Assembly (NCBI GenBank): GCA_965652395.1
Contig: CBFGUW010000020.1
Coordinates: forward strand, 1 to 64,000
Source: Saccharospirillum sp965652395
Lineage (GTDB): Bacteria > Pseudomonadota > Gammaproteobacteria > Pseudomonadales > Natronospirillaceae
Direction: 5' to 3'
DNA: 64,000 nucleotides
Made by a program: the position numbers and the translations under genes. Shown here in pieces: positions 25,905-34,656 of the stretch (its first letter is position 1; each line of letters starts with the position of its first letter). The notes beneath the pieces were generated by a model. It did no database searches, had not been told where the DNA came from, and saw nothing but the letters and a program-made list of their open reading frames with translations.

Positions 25905-28412
25905 ATGGCAAACCACAAAACACCCCCCACCAACCGTCAGGCGCCTATCAGCCGTAACGCCCTGCAGGACAAAATCCGCAACCACCTTCACGTGACTTTG
26001 GGTACCTACCCGGAAAAAGCCAGCAAACTTGCCTGGTGGAAGGCAACCGCCGCCGCCGTCAATGAATTCGCCTTTTACGGCCTTACCGACACACAAAAGA
26101 CCCATTCCAAATACGATACCCGAGCGGTGAATTACTTTTCATTGGAATTCCTGATGGGTCGGTTGCTTTCGAACAACATGCACAACCTGCATTTGTTCGA
26201 AATCGCCGATGATGCGCTGAAAGAGATGGGGCAAAACCTGACGGATCTGCTGGAAGAGGAGCAGGATCTTGCCCTCGGCAACGGCGGCCTGGGCCGGTTG
26301 GCCGCCTGTTTTCTCGACTCTCTCGCCTCTTTGAACTATCCCGCCATCGGTTACGGCATTCATTATGAACACGGGCTATTCGAACAGCACTTTCGCGACG
26401 GGCGCCAGATAGAACGGCCCGATGACTGGCGCGAATACGGCAACCCCTGGGAAATCTGCCGACCGGAATCCACTCAGGAAATCAAACTCTATGGCTATGT
26501 CGAAACCTGTTACGAAGCCGACAAGCCGCGTAAGGTCTGGCATCCAGGTCGCACCATCAAAGCCGTACCCTGGGATATTCCCATCGTGGGTTACAATAAC
26601 GCCAACGTGAATATTCTGCGCTTGTGGGAAAGCCGGGCCCCGGACTTTTTCGATTGGGATGTATTCAACGCTGGCGGTTATGTAGACGCTCAGGAAGAGC
26701 AAACCCAGGCCGAAGCCATCTCGAAGGTGCTCTACCCCAACGACGATACCGAAGCGGGCAAAGCCCTGAGGTTGATCCAACAGTATTTCTTCAGCGCAGC
26801 CTCTCTCGCCGATATCGTGCGTCGCTATCAGCGAGTACACGGTGACGACTGGTCCCAATTCACGCAACTGGTCGCCATTCAGTTGAATGACACTCACCCG
26901 GCTATTTCCATCCCCGAACTGATGCGGTTGCTGGTGGATGAAAAAGGACTGGAGTGGGACGATTCCTGGAGCATCTGCCAGCAGGTGTTTTCCTATACCA
27001 ACCATACTCTGCTGCCGGAAGCACTGGAAACCTGGTCGGTCCAATTGTTCGAACGAGTCCTGCCACGCCATCTGGAAATCATCTACGAGATCAACCACCA
27101 GTTCCTGCATGGCGAAGTGGAAGCCATGTGGCCGGGTGACGATGGCAAAAAAGCGGCGCTTTCCATCATCGGCGAAAATCACCAACGGCAGGTTCGCATG
27201 GCACACCTGAGCGTTATCGGGTCCCACAAGGTGAACGGCGTGGCGGAAGTGCATTCCAAGCTGGTGCAAAGCGACCTCTTCCCGGATTTTCATGAACTGT
27301 GGCCGGAAAAAATCGTCAACGTCACCAACGGTATTACACCACGCCGCTGGCTGAAGGCCTGCAATCCGCGCCTGTCCGCTCTGATAGACAAACATGTGGA
27401 TAAAGACTGGCCGTTGAAGCTCACCAAACTGCAAAAACTGAAAGATCTCGCCGACGACGCCGATTTCCAAAAAGAATACCGCGCCGTTAAGCTCGAAAAT
27501 AAAAAAGATCTGGCGGCTGAGATCCACCACCTCACCGGGGTGGAGGTAAACCCGGAAGCGCTGTTCGATGTACAGATAAAGCGGCTGCACGAATACAAGC
27601 GGCAACACCTGAACCTGCTGCACATCATGGCGCTGTATCGGCGTTTACTGCAGAACCCGAACGCAGACATGGTATCGCGCGTCTTCATTTTCGCCGCCAA
27701 AGCCGCCCCCGGCTACCAACTCGCCAAAGACATCATCTTCGCGATCAACAAGGTAGCCGAGAAAATCAACAACGACCCTAAAGTGGGTGACAAGCTTAAG
27801 GTGGTGATGCTGCCCAACTACCGGGTCAGCCTGGCTGAAAAGATTATTCCCGCCGCGGACCTGTCGGAACAGATATCCACTGCGGGCAAAGAGGCCTCAG
27901 GCACCGGTAATATGAAACTTGCACTGAACGGCGCACTCACCATCGGTACGCTCGATGGCGCCAACATCGAAATAGTTGAAGAAGCCGGGGAAGACAATGC
28001 CTTTATTTTCGGGCTGACCGTCGAAGAGGTGAAAAAGCTCCAGAACAACGGCTATAACCCCTTCGATGTGTACCTGGACGACGGCGAACTGAAAACCGTG
28101 GTTGACTGGCTCGACACGGACTACTTCACGCCAGGCCAGCCCGGCGCGCTGTCGTCCATAAAACGAAGCCTGCTGGAGGGCGGCGACCCCTTCAAAGTAC
28201 TGGCGGATTTCCGCGCCTATTGCGATGCTCAGCAGAAAGCGGATGCCAAATACAGAGACACCGCCGCCTGGACGCGCAGCGCCATTTTGAACACGGCCAC
28301 GATGGGTAAATTCAATTCAGACCGGGCAATAGAAGATTACGTTGACAAGGTCTGGCGGTTGAAAAGCCGCCCCAGAGATAACGGGTTCGAAGTACCGGAA
28401 GGGAATTGTTAA
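25905..28412 (+). CDS. glgP: Glycogen/starch/alpha-glucan phosphorylase
   Basis: An 835-residue GT35 phosphorylase of normal length that releases glucose-1-phosphate from alpha-1,4-glucans. The PLP-binding Lys is near residue 671 in EASGTGNMKLALNGALTIG. N-terminal family segments include NYFSLEFLMGRLL and DLALGNGGLGRLAACFLDS, and the catalytic region contains IKRLHEYKRQHLN. A GGAGGA site precedes the ATG at 25905. No other glycogen genes are in the window. A hairpin follows the stop. A 415-codon frame on the other strand is a shadow. Confidence 0.97.
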   Translation: MANHKTPPTNRQAPISRNALQDKIRNHLHVTLGTYPEKASKLAWWKATAAAVNEFAFYGLTDTQKTHSKYDTRAVNYFSLEFLMGRLLSNNMHNLHLFEIADDALKEMGQNLTDLLEEEQDLALGNGGLGRLAACFLDSLASLNYPAIGYGIHYEHGLFEQHFRDGRQIERPDDWREYGNPWEICRPESTQEIKLYGYVETCYEADKPRKVWHPGRTIKAVPWDIPIVGYNNANVNILRLWESRAPDFFDWDVFNAGGYVDAQEEQTQAEAISKVLYPNDDTEAGKALRLIQQYFFSAASLADIVRRYQRVHGDDWSQFTQLVAIQLNDTHPAISIPELMRLLVDEKGLEWDDSWSICQQVFSYTNHTLLPEALETWSVQLFERVLPRHLEIIYEINHQFLHGEVEAMWPGDDGKKAALSIIGENHQRQVRMAHLSVIGSHKVNGVAEVHSKLVQSDLFPDFHELWPEKIVNVTNGITPRRWLKACNPRLSALIDKHVDKDWPLKLTKLQKLKDLADDADFQKEYRAVKLENKKDLAAEIHHLTGVEVNPEALFDVQIKRLHEYKRQHLNLLHIMALYRRLLQNPNADMVSRVFIFAAKAAPGYQLAKDIIFAINKVAEKINNDPKVGDKLKVVMLPNYRVSLAEKIIPAADLSEQISTAGKEASGTGNMKLALNGALTIGTLDGANIEIVEEAGEDNAFIFGLTVEEVKKLQNNGYNPFDVYLDDGELKTVVDWLDTDYFTPGQPGALSSIKRSLLEGGDPFKVLADFRAYCDAQQKADAKYRDTAAWTRSAILNTATMGKFNSDRAIEDYVDKVWRLKSRPRDNGFEVPEGNC

Positions 28413-28421
28413 AAAGACAAA

Positions 28422-28441
28422 CGGGGCACTGCCGTGCCCCG
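28422..28441 (-). terminator. Rho-independent terminator for the 28454 gene
   Basis: CGGGGCAC-TGCC-GTGCCCCG is an 8-bp stem. Read on the minus strand it is followed by TTTGTCTTTTT, the expected T-rich tail, so it ends the holin-like transcript. On the plus strand the tail is A-rich, so termination of glgP there is weaker. Confidence 0.75.
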
Positions 28442-28453
28442 AAATAAAAAGCT

Positions 28454-28813
28454 TTAGACCAGAATGCTGATCAACGCCCACTCACCCAGGGTGCCAATAA
28501 CGGACATCATCAGCGCGCCCCCCAACGACCAACCGAAACTGTCGATGGTTAGGTGGTCGGTCAGGCTATCGGTTATAGACAAAAGTATCGCGTTGATAAT
28601 CCACCGTGTAATGAACGCCAGCAACCAGGCCAACCCCAGGGTGGCAATGGTAAACACCGCAAACAACAGCCAACCGATCAGGAAATTCAGGATGCCAAAA
28701 ATCGCGGCCACGAGTACCGCACTGCCAAAACCTTTGACATGAAACCCAGGCAACACCTTAGCGGTCAGCCAGACAGCAAACGACAGAATTAACCAGGATA
28801 GTAACAGACTCAT
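28454..28813 (-). CDS. Four-helix membrane protein, phage-holin-like family
   Basis: A 119-residue protein with four hydrophobic helices, matching the widespread chromosomal family annotated as phage holin family or mycobacterial 4TM (PF04020 type). Family features include a TAKVLPGFHVKGFGSAVLVA segment and FGILNFLIGWLL. Despite the name, these proteins are not linked to prophage here; no phage genes surround it. Function is unknown. It ends at a clear terminator. Confidence 0.8.
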   Translation of the reverse strand: MSLLLSWLILSFAVWLTAKVLPGFHVKGFGSAVLVAAIFGILNFLIGWLLFAVFTIATLGLAWLLAFITRWIINAILLSITDSLTDHLTIDSFGWSLGGALMMSVIGTLGEWALISILV

Positions 28814-28855
28814 TGATTCCTCCCTTTATCGGATCGAGTTTGGCACGTTACCACA

Positions 28856-29881
28856 TTAACCCGAGAACGCCACTACCGACACGCCTACGACGTATAACAG
28901 CAACGTTAGGGCACTTTCAAAACCGATGCGCCCCACCCCATGTTCCTGGCGGCTGAGCATGCCCATTACCAGCACGGCGGTCATCACCATCGCCAAAGAG
29001 GTCATGAACAGTTCATTGGGGCTGATGGCATGGTAGATGGACCCGTCCCTATAGGCGACATCGGCCGCAACCGAGAACATCACATCGAAGGCGTTCCCTC
29101 CGAGGATGCCGCCGATGGCCAGAGTCAGAGCACCCCGTCGGACAGCGGCGATAGTGGTCACCAGTTCGGGCGTCGAAGTCGCCACGGCCGTGAACAGGAA
29201 GCCGACCATGGTGCCGCTCAAACCCGTTTGCCGGGCTATGCCCATCCCACTCTGGGCAACGAGCCACCCACTGAGACCGAGCATGACGGCCAGCGCGCCA
29301 AACCGCATCCATAAGCGACCAAGATGCTCGCCGGGAGGTGTTTCATCGGGCTGATCTTCCTTGGTTTCTCGCGTCTGACGAGGCCGCCACATGGGTTGTT
29401 CGCGGCTTTTACGCGCCAACGTCAGCCCTCCCAGATAGCCAAGAAACAGAAGTGGCGTCATGGGGTGTACGCCGAGCAGCGTCCATTCCGGGGCGGTAGC
29501 CGCCACCAGCACGCCTCCCAACAGGGCGATCAGCAAAGTTCCGAACAGGATATTGGCAAGCGATGCGGCGGCATGCTCCAGGTTGGCGCGTCGGTAGGCA
29601 ATGTCAGCAATAGCGAGGAAAGCGGTTTGCGCCGCAATCCCGCCGATGGCGTTACTGACCGCAAGCTGCGCTTCGCCCTGCCAGGCGGCCGTGATAGATA
29701 CCACAATGCCTGACAGTGACGTACTGCCACCCAGCAGTACAGCCCCCATCAGGGCTTCCCCCAAGCCGGTCCGGTCCGCTAACCGGTCCGCAACATGCGA
29801 CAGCTTGCTACCCGTGACGGTGATGATAACCGTAGCGGCCAGAAAAATACCGATGTTCAGCCCAAGCGGCCAATCGAACAC
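28856..29881 (-). CDS. Sodium/calcium exchanger family membrane protein
   Basis: A 341-residue CaCA-superfamily protein with about ten transmembrane helices in two halves. The first alpha-repeat reads LGEALMGAVLLGGSTSLSG and the second GFLFTAVATSTPELVTTIAA followed by GGILGGNAFDVMF. The acidic residue usual in the first repeat (TSLPE in classical members) is replaced by TSLSG, so ion specificity may differ. A central hydrophilic loop (QTRETKEDQPDE) separates the halves. The start is GTG at 29881 with AGGGAG upstream. The gene appears monocistronic. Confidence 0.85.
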   Translation of the reverse strand: MFDWPLGLNIGIFLAATVIITVTGSKLSHVADRLADRTGLGEALMGAVLLGGSTSLSGIVVSITAAWQGEAQLAVSNAIGGIAAQTAFLAIADIAYRRANLEHAAASLANILFGTLLIALLGGVLVAATAPEWTLLGVHPMTPLLFLGYLGGLTLARKSREQPMWRPRQTRETKEDQPDETPPGEHLGRLWMRFGALAVMLGLSGWLVAQSGMGIARQTGLSGTMVGFLFTAVATSTPELVTTIAAVRRGALTLAIGGILGGNAFDVMFSVAADVAYRDGSIYHAISPNELFMTSLAMVMTAVLVMGMLSRQEHGVGRIGFESALTLLLYVVGVSVVAFSG

Positions 29882-30114
29882 CCCATGCTCCCTTTGTGAA
29901 AATAAGTAGGCTAACCCTAGTGCTGAAATGCAACGCCAGCCATGGGTTTACATTGGGAAGACAGAGCGTTTCTTCAACGGCCATAGTGGGAATCGCCCAA
30001 TAGCCTGTTTCGCGGTTTATCCAGCGGAAACGCAGGGCCGGAGTCCAATTTTCGGTCGGGGACTATTTCCTTATGGATGCCATATTGGCCAAACAAGGCT
30101 TGAACGTGAATCAG

Positions 30115-30615
30115 TTAACCAGCTTGCGAAGCAATCACACGCAGATTTATCCCTTCATCCAAGCCAGGCTCTTCAAAGTATTTCGTAACCAATTCGAACA
30201 TTTCCGGCGTGTCGAACTGTGCTCTTTCCGGCTGTTCCTCCTTGCGTTTTTCCACTTGTTTCAGGCAAGTCTCATTGGGCACATCGAGATAAATGGCTTC
30301 ATGCTCGGCACCCGCCGATTCGGCAACTTTCAGAAACCACTGCCTCGAGTTTCTTGTATTCGCCGCAAAATCAAGAACGACCGAAGTTCCCGTTGTCAGA
30401 ATGTGCTGCAAATGAGGACCGAGCACGTCCCGCAATTTACGATGGCGTACGATATAGTCATCAAAGTCGTTGATTTCCCCGGGATAGAGTTTGCTAAGCC
30501 ATTCGTCTTCCGAAAGAAGAATGGCACCTGTTTCGCCTGCGAGTCGGGAAGAATAAGTGGATTTTCCCGCCCCCATTTTCCCTATCAGGAAATACAAAGT
30601 TCCGTGTGTGCTCAT
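30115..30615 (-). CDS. P-loop kinase-like AAA family ATPase
   Basis: A 166-residue protein with a Walker A motif, LIGKMGAGKSTYSSRLA, and downstream LLSEDEWLSKLYP and VVLDFAANTRNSRQWF, as in small P-loop kinases (zeta-toxin or gluconate-kinase-like). The substrate is unknown. It begins 3 bases after the end of the AraC-type gene, so it was probably co-transcribed with that regulator, now truncated. About 230 bp upstream of 30115 hold nothing I recognise. Confidence 0.75.
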   Translation of the reverse strand: MSTHGTLYFLIGKMGAGKSTYSSRLAGETGAILLSEDEWLSKLYPGEINDFDDYIVRHRKLRDVLGPHLQHILTTGTSVVLDFAANTRNSRQWFLKVAESAGAEHEAIYLDVPNETCLKQVEKRKEEQPERAQFDTPEMFELVTKYFEEPGLDEGINLRVIASQAG

Positions 30616-30618
30616 CGC

Positions 30619-31116
30619 TTAGCCTCCGCCCTCCTGAACCTGTCGGTTTCTGAATTCCGCCGGTGTTACACCGGCTACGCGCCTGAACGCTCGAATGAAA
30701 TTACTCAAGTCGTTATACCCTGTGGCCTCCGCTGTTTGCTCGATGCTTTTTGTACTGTTTTCCAGGAGTTGTTTTGCCTTTTCGATTCTCAATTGAATCA
30801 GGTACTGGCCGGGAGTCATGTTCACCGCTCGTTGAAAACGACGGCTGAGCATTCGCTCGCTCAGGTTCGCGGCATCCGCCATGGCTTTGACTGAAAGCCT
30901 CCGCACTGCCTGACCATTACAAAAACGCTGGGCTTTGAGCACTTTGTCATCCCCGTGGTCATAATGAGGCTGAAAACGGGCGTAATAGCTTTGCAACCGC
31001 CCACTGATGTCCAGCAGAGCAAAATCGGCCACCTGTTTGGCAAGCGTATAGCCACCGGTACGTGCCAGGAGGTGCAACACCAGATCCTGATAGGCATAAA
31101 GCCCCGCCGCCGCCAT
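30619..31116 (-). pseudogene. GlxA-type AraC regulator, N-terminal domain lost
   Basis: 165 residues remain of what is normally a protein of about 310-330. The C-terminal AraC DNA-binding domain is intact (two helix-turn-helix motifs: VKAMADAANLSERMLSRRF and IEQTAEATGYNDLSNFIRAF). The front begins at AAAGLYAYQDLVLHLL, which in GlxA-family regulators is the end of the DJ-1/PfpI-like sensing domain. Almost the whole sensing domain is missing. An in-frame stop lies five codons upstream of the ATG. The fragment may still bind DNA, but would lack ligand control. It abuts an isochorismatase fragment on the other strand. Confidence 0.7.
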
Positions 31117-31273
31117 GGAACTGGGCTTTCAGGTGGCGATTGCGCAGGATGCCTGCGCCACCCTAGCATTGGAGTTCAAAGGCAAAACCATTCCAGCCGA
31201 TACCGTCCACCAAACCGCTCTGGCCGAGTTGACACTCTTTGCTGAGCTTGTGGATACTCAACAGCTCGTTTAA
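31115..31273 (+). pseudogene. C-terminal remnant of isochorismatase-family hydrolase
   Basis: A 52-codon open frame reads MELGFQVAIAQDACATLALE and ends ALAELTLFAELVDTQQLV. This is the typical end of cysteine hydrolases of the isochorismatase family (a DACAT motif, then a VHxxALAxL helix). The Asp, Lys and Cys catalytic region lies upstream of this in the family and is absent. It begins head-to-head with the truncated GlxA-type regulator; the two share a GCC-repeat junction near 31105-31117. Confidence 0.65.
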
Positions 31274-31378
31274 GGGCACAGAATGCCGGGAATGACGAAA
31301 CTCATACGAGTATTAGTCGGCCCCGGCATGAATACAGGCTAGAATCAGCGTCCAATCCGTTATTTCAAGAGTGCGCTC

Positions 31379-32761
31379 GTGCCTTCGTCTTTTAAGAATC
31401 TTTCTCTCTCGGCTGAGATGCAGGGAAACCTCGACACCCTGAACTACACCGAGATGACCCCCATTCAGGCCGAAGCCCTGCCGTTGATTTTGCAAGGCGA
31501 CGACCTGATCGCCAAAGCAAAAACCGGCAGTGGCAAAACCGCCGCCTTCGGCATTGGCCTGCTGCACCATCTGCGGGTGGAGGACTTTCGGGTGCAGGCG
31601 CTGGTGCTGTGCCCGACCCGGGAGTTGGCGGATCAGGTCGCCAAGGAGCTGCGACGCCTGGCCCGGGCCACTCATAACGTAAAAATCCTGACCCTGTGCG
31701 GAGGCATGCCTTTAGGCCCGCAGATAGGCTCCCTGGAACATGGAGCCCACATTGTGGTCGGCACCCCAGGCCGTATTCAGGAACACCTTCGCAAAGGTAC
31801 GCTGGCACTGGCCGACGTCTCCACGCTGGTACTGGACGAAGCGGACCGCATGCTCGATATGGGCTTTACCGACGCCATCCGGGCTATCATCAACGAATGC
31901 CCAACCAACCGCCAGACCCTGTTGTTTTCCGCCACCTACCCGGAGCAAATTGCCCAATTGGCGGCGGAGTACCTACGCGATCCGAAGGAAGTCAGCGTGG
32001 AAAGCCTGCACCAAAGCTCCCAGATCCAGCAGCATTTCTATGAGGTGGAGCGTACGGCCGACAAATACCTGTTGATCGAGCGGTTGCTGGCGCACCATCA
32101 ACCGGAATCCGTCGTTATATTCTGCCATACCAAAAAAGACTGTCAGGACCTGGCCGACCAACTCAGCGAAGACGGCTACAGCGCCCTCGCCCTGCACGGC
32201 GACCTGGAGCAGCGCGACCGCGACCAGGTGTTGATTCGCTTCGCCAATAAAAGCTGCGCCAATCTTGTGGCGACCGATGTCGCCGCCCGCGGTCTCGATA
32301 TCAAAGCACTCGATCTGGTCATCAATTTCGAACTGCCCCGCGACCCGGAAGTGTACATTCACCGCATAGGCCGCACCGGCCGTGCCGGACACGAAGGTGT
32401 GGCCGTGAGCCTCGTCACCCCGGCCGAAGGCCACCGGGTCAACCGCATTCAGGAGCTGCTGGGAGAAACCCTGACCTGGGACGATGCCGCCACCCTCAAG
32501 GACCAGCAAACCGGCGTTATGCAGCCTCCGATGGTCACTCTGTGCATCGATGGTGGCAAGAAGAACAAAATCCGCCCTGGCGACTTGTTGGGCGCCCTCA
32601 CAGGGGAAGCCGGGTTCAGCGCTGATCAGATCGGGAAAATCGACATCTCGCCCTTTCATTCTTACGTGGCAGTGAACCGGGAGATCGGCAAGGCGGCCCT
32701 TAAACGATTGATGGATGGCAAGGTAAAGGGACGAAAGGTGAAGGTGAGACTGTTGAAATAG
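31379..32761 (+). CDS. dbpA: ATP-dependent RNA helicase DbpA
   Basis: A 460-residue DEAD-box helicase that remodels 23S rRNA during large-subunit assembly. Motifs in order: Q-motif (MTPIQAEALPLIL), Walker A AKTGSGKTAA, PTRELADQ, TPGRIQEHL, DEAD in VLDEADRMLDMGF, SAT, then the helicase C domain with ARGLDI and HRIGRTGRAG. The C-terminal DbpA RNA-binding domain (about residues 388-458, GGKKNKIRPGDLLGAL) recognises hairpin 92 of 23S rRNA. Translation starts at GTG 31379. Confidence 0.94.
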   Translation: MPSSFKNLSLSAEMQGNLDTLNYTEMTPIQAEALPLILQGDDLIAKAKTGSGKTAAFGIGLLHHLRVEDFRVQALVLCPTRELADQVAKELRRLARATHNVKILTLCGGMPLGPQIGSLEHGAHIVVGTPGRIQEHLRKGTLALADVSTLVLDEADRMLDMGFTDAIRAIINECPTNRQTLLFSATYPEQIAQLAAEYLRDPKEVSVESLHQSSQIQQHFYEVERTADKYLLIERLLAHHQPESVVIFCHTKKDCQDLADQLSEDGYSALALHGDLEQRDRDQVLIRFANKSCANLVATDVAARGLDIKALDLVINFELPRDPEVYIHRIGRTGRAGHEGVAVSLVTPAEGHRVNRIQELLGETLTWDDAATLKDQQTGVMQPPMVTLCIDGGKKNKIRPGDLLGALTGEAGFSADQIGKIDISPFHSYVAVNREIGKAALKRLMDGKVKGRKVKVRLLK

Positions 32762-32769
32762 CACAAAGT

Positions 32770-32788
32770 GGCCCAGGTAGCCTGGGCC
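32770..32788. terminator. Hairpin between convergent dbpA and lipoprotein gene
   Basis: GGCCCAGG-TAG-CCTGGGCC is a perfect 8-bp stem with a 3-base loop directly after dbpA and before the end of the convergent serine hydrolase gene. Neither side has a strong T run, so efficiency is uncertain. Confidence 0.55.
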
Positions 32789-32797
32789 GCCCTTCAG

Positions 32798-34483
32798 TTA
32801 CTCAGGCCCACGCCCCTTCAATTCAATACCCGAGAAATACAGCACGGGTTGGCCGTTTTTCATGCCAAGCTGTATCACATTGCCTAAATTGCGTCCGTAC
32901 CCCTGAACCTGCATCAAACGAGGCCCCACGGGTTTCAACACTAAAGCGATGCTCTCTTCGAGCGCACCAATTTCCACCTCAAGCCTGTAAGCGCCCAGGT
33001 CAGTGTCGTAATAGAGCTTACCGTTTTCCACCACGTCATCTGATCGATAGGCACCCAACCAAGGGTCATAAATATTGGATTCCGCCGTTTGCTCGACTTC
33101 CGTCGCCGGGCCCAGCAGGTATTTGCCGAAATAGCCATGAAAGCGAATAAGTGGATGCTCGTATGACCTTAATTCGAGGTTCATGTCCGGAACTTGCAAC
33201 ACGCCGTTCTGTTCCTGAGCAGGTATAGAGCCCACCCCCGGCAATTCGATATATCGCTTACCCTCGGCCGTCGTTACCGTTATAAGGCCCAAGCCGCCTA
33301 GATTATAATCACCATCGGCAATGGGGGTTGTATATGCCTGTGCTTGTCGCTCTTCGGTGTTCGCGCTCTCCGGCAACAGGATATCAAAGACTTCGTTCGC
33401 CAATTGCTCCAACACGGCGTTGCTACCCATGTTGTCGTTCGAAGCGATGAAGACAGCGGCTTTGCTTTGCGGAATCACTTTCAACTCGGAGTAAAACGGG
33501 GGGACAGTACCACCATGCCCGACAATCCGATGACCGTTATGGTCGCTCAGCCAAAAACCCAGCCCCATCAAAAAATCCGCGTTCATAGGCAGCCCTTCAT
33601 ATTGAGGTTCGAACATGGCGCGCAACGTTCGGGGCTCTATCCACCCACTTCGCTCCCCTTGAGCGGTTTGCACCAGGGCCAGCGCGAACTTTGCCATGTC
33701 CCGAGCGGACATGATGTAGCCACCAGCGGGAACATCCTTAACGATCAACGGATCAACGGGCTGACCCGCGGTGAAACCACCCGAGACCTTCGGATCGACA
33801 CCCGGCAGGCCATATACCTGGCTGTCGGTTAAATCCAGCGGCTGAAATATATGGGCCTGGATATAGGATTCGTAACTTTGCTGACTGACCTTCGCCACCA
33901 ACTCACCCATAAGGCTATAGCAGATATTGCAGTAGGCAAAAACCGTTTGATTCGGCCATACCAAGTAGGTATCCGACAACCAGGCTGAGGTTTCCATAAA
34001 CAGATCCGGGTCGGGCTCGGAGAGCACGAAAGACTTTAGATAAGCACTGGGAATACCCGAATGATGGGTAAGAAGATCACGAACGGTAACCTCCAGATCT
34101 TCCGAACTCAGAACCTTAGGGTTAAACCCTGGCAGGTAGGTACGAATATCTTCGTCCAGGATGAGCTGTCCCGATTCCACCAGTTGCATCACCGCCAAAG
34201 CGGTGACTATCTTAGAGGTCGAGCCAATTTGGAACCGCAAATCCGGGGTGACGGCCTGCTTTTGCAGTTCGCCATCCGCATATCCATACCCGCGTGCGGA
34301 AAGGATACGCCCCTCGTAGACAACGCCAGCCGCCAACCCCGAAATATTCAATTCCTCCATGCGGCTTTGCAGTAACGATTCCACCTGTTGAGTCACCGCC
34401 TGATCCGGCAAGGGTTGAGAAGTTTTACAAGCCGCCAGCAGCAATGACGATATTCCAATAAGCAGATAGATGCCGAGTTTCAT
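32798..34483 (-). CDS. Beta-lactamase-fold serine hydrolase lipoprotein
   Basis: A 561-residue lipoprotein: a hydrophobic leader ends in the lipobox LLAAC (Cys19). The class C beta-lactamase/D-Ala-D-Ala carboxypeptidase fold shows all three active-site elements: S88-T-S-K (IGSTSKIVTAL), Y-C-N (VFAYCNICYSLMGE) and the H-G-G triad (IVGHGGTVPP). About 180 residues after the catalytic domain form an additional beta-rich region. It could be an esterase, peptidase or cell-wall enzyme; real beta-lactamase activity should not be assumed. Confidence 0.85.
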   Translation of the reverse strand: MKLGIYLLIGISSLLLAACKTSQPLPDQAVTQQVESLLQSRMEELNISGLAAGVVYEGRILSARGYGYADGELQKQAVTPDLRFQIGSTSKIVTALAVMQLVESGQLILDEDIRTYLPGFNPKVLSSEDLEVTVRDLLTHHSGIPSAYLKSFVLSEPDPDLFMETSAWLSDTYLVWPNQTVFAYCNICYSLMGELVAKVSQQSYESYIQAHIFQPLDLTDSQVYGLPGVDPKVSGGFTAGQPVDPLIVKDVPAGGYIMSARDMAKFALALVQTAQGERSGWIEPRTLRAMFEPQYEGLPMNADFLMGLGFWLSDHNGHRIVGHGGTVPPFYSELKVIPQSKAAVFIASNDNMGSNAVLEQLANEVFDILLPESANTEERQAQAYTTPIADGDYNLGGLGLITVTTAEGKRYIELPGVGSIPAQEQNGVLQVPDMNLELRSYEHPLIRFHGYFGKYLLGPATEVEQTAESNIYDPWLGAYRSDDVVENGKLYYDTDLGAYRLEVEIGALEESIALVLKPVGPRLMQVQGYGRNLGNVIQLGMKNGQPVLYFSGIELKGRGPE

Positions 34484-34656
34484 GTTGAGCCCTCATGTCA
34501 TTAGTCAGTCCTGATCCTCAGAACCAGGTCGTCATATTGAACGGCACAACCGAACTTGGAACGATCGCCCGAGGGGCGATATTCGGGGGATAGAGAGGTG
34601 AAAAAACGGGTGATTTTTGGGGGAGCAAGCTGATAAGACGGACTTCTCCCGCTAAT

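Noticed and set aside
26376..27623. 415-codon minus-strand open frame inside glgP
   Set aside because: It is a shadow of the conserved phosphorylase frame without recognisable domains.
28454..28813. Phage holin suggesting a prophage
   Set aside because: The family name is historical. The protein is a common chromosomal four-helix membrane protein and no phage genes are nearby.
31131..31161. Small GGTGGCG...CGCCACC hairpin resembling the stem-loop family
   Set aside because: It lies inside the isochorismatase remnant's coding frame (QVAIAQDACATL), and the arms are short, so it is probably a coding coincidence.
32798..34483. Antibiotic-resistance beta-lactamase
   Set aside because: The S-x-x-K, Y-x-N and H-G-G motifs show only the serine hydrolase fold. 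The length, lipobox and extra C-terminal region argue for an esterase or peptidase-like role.
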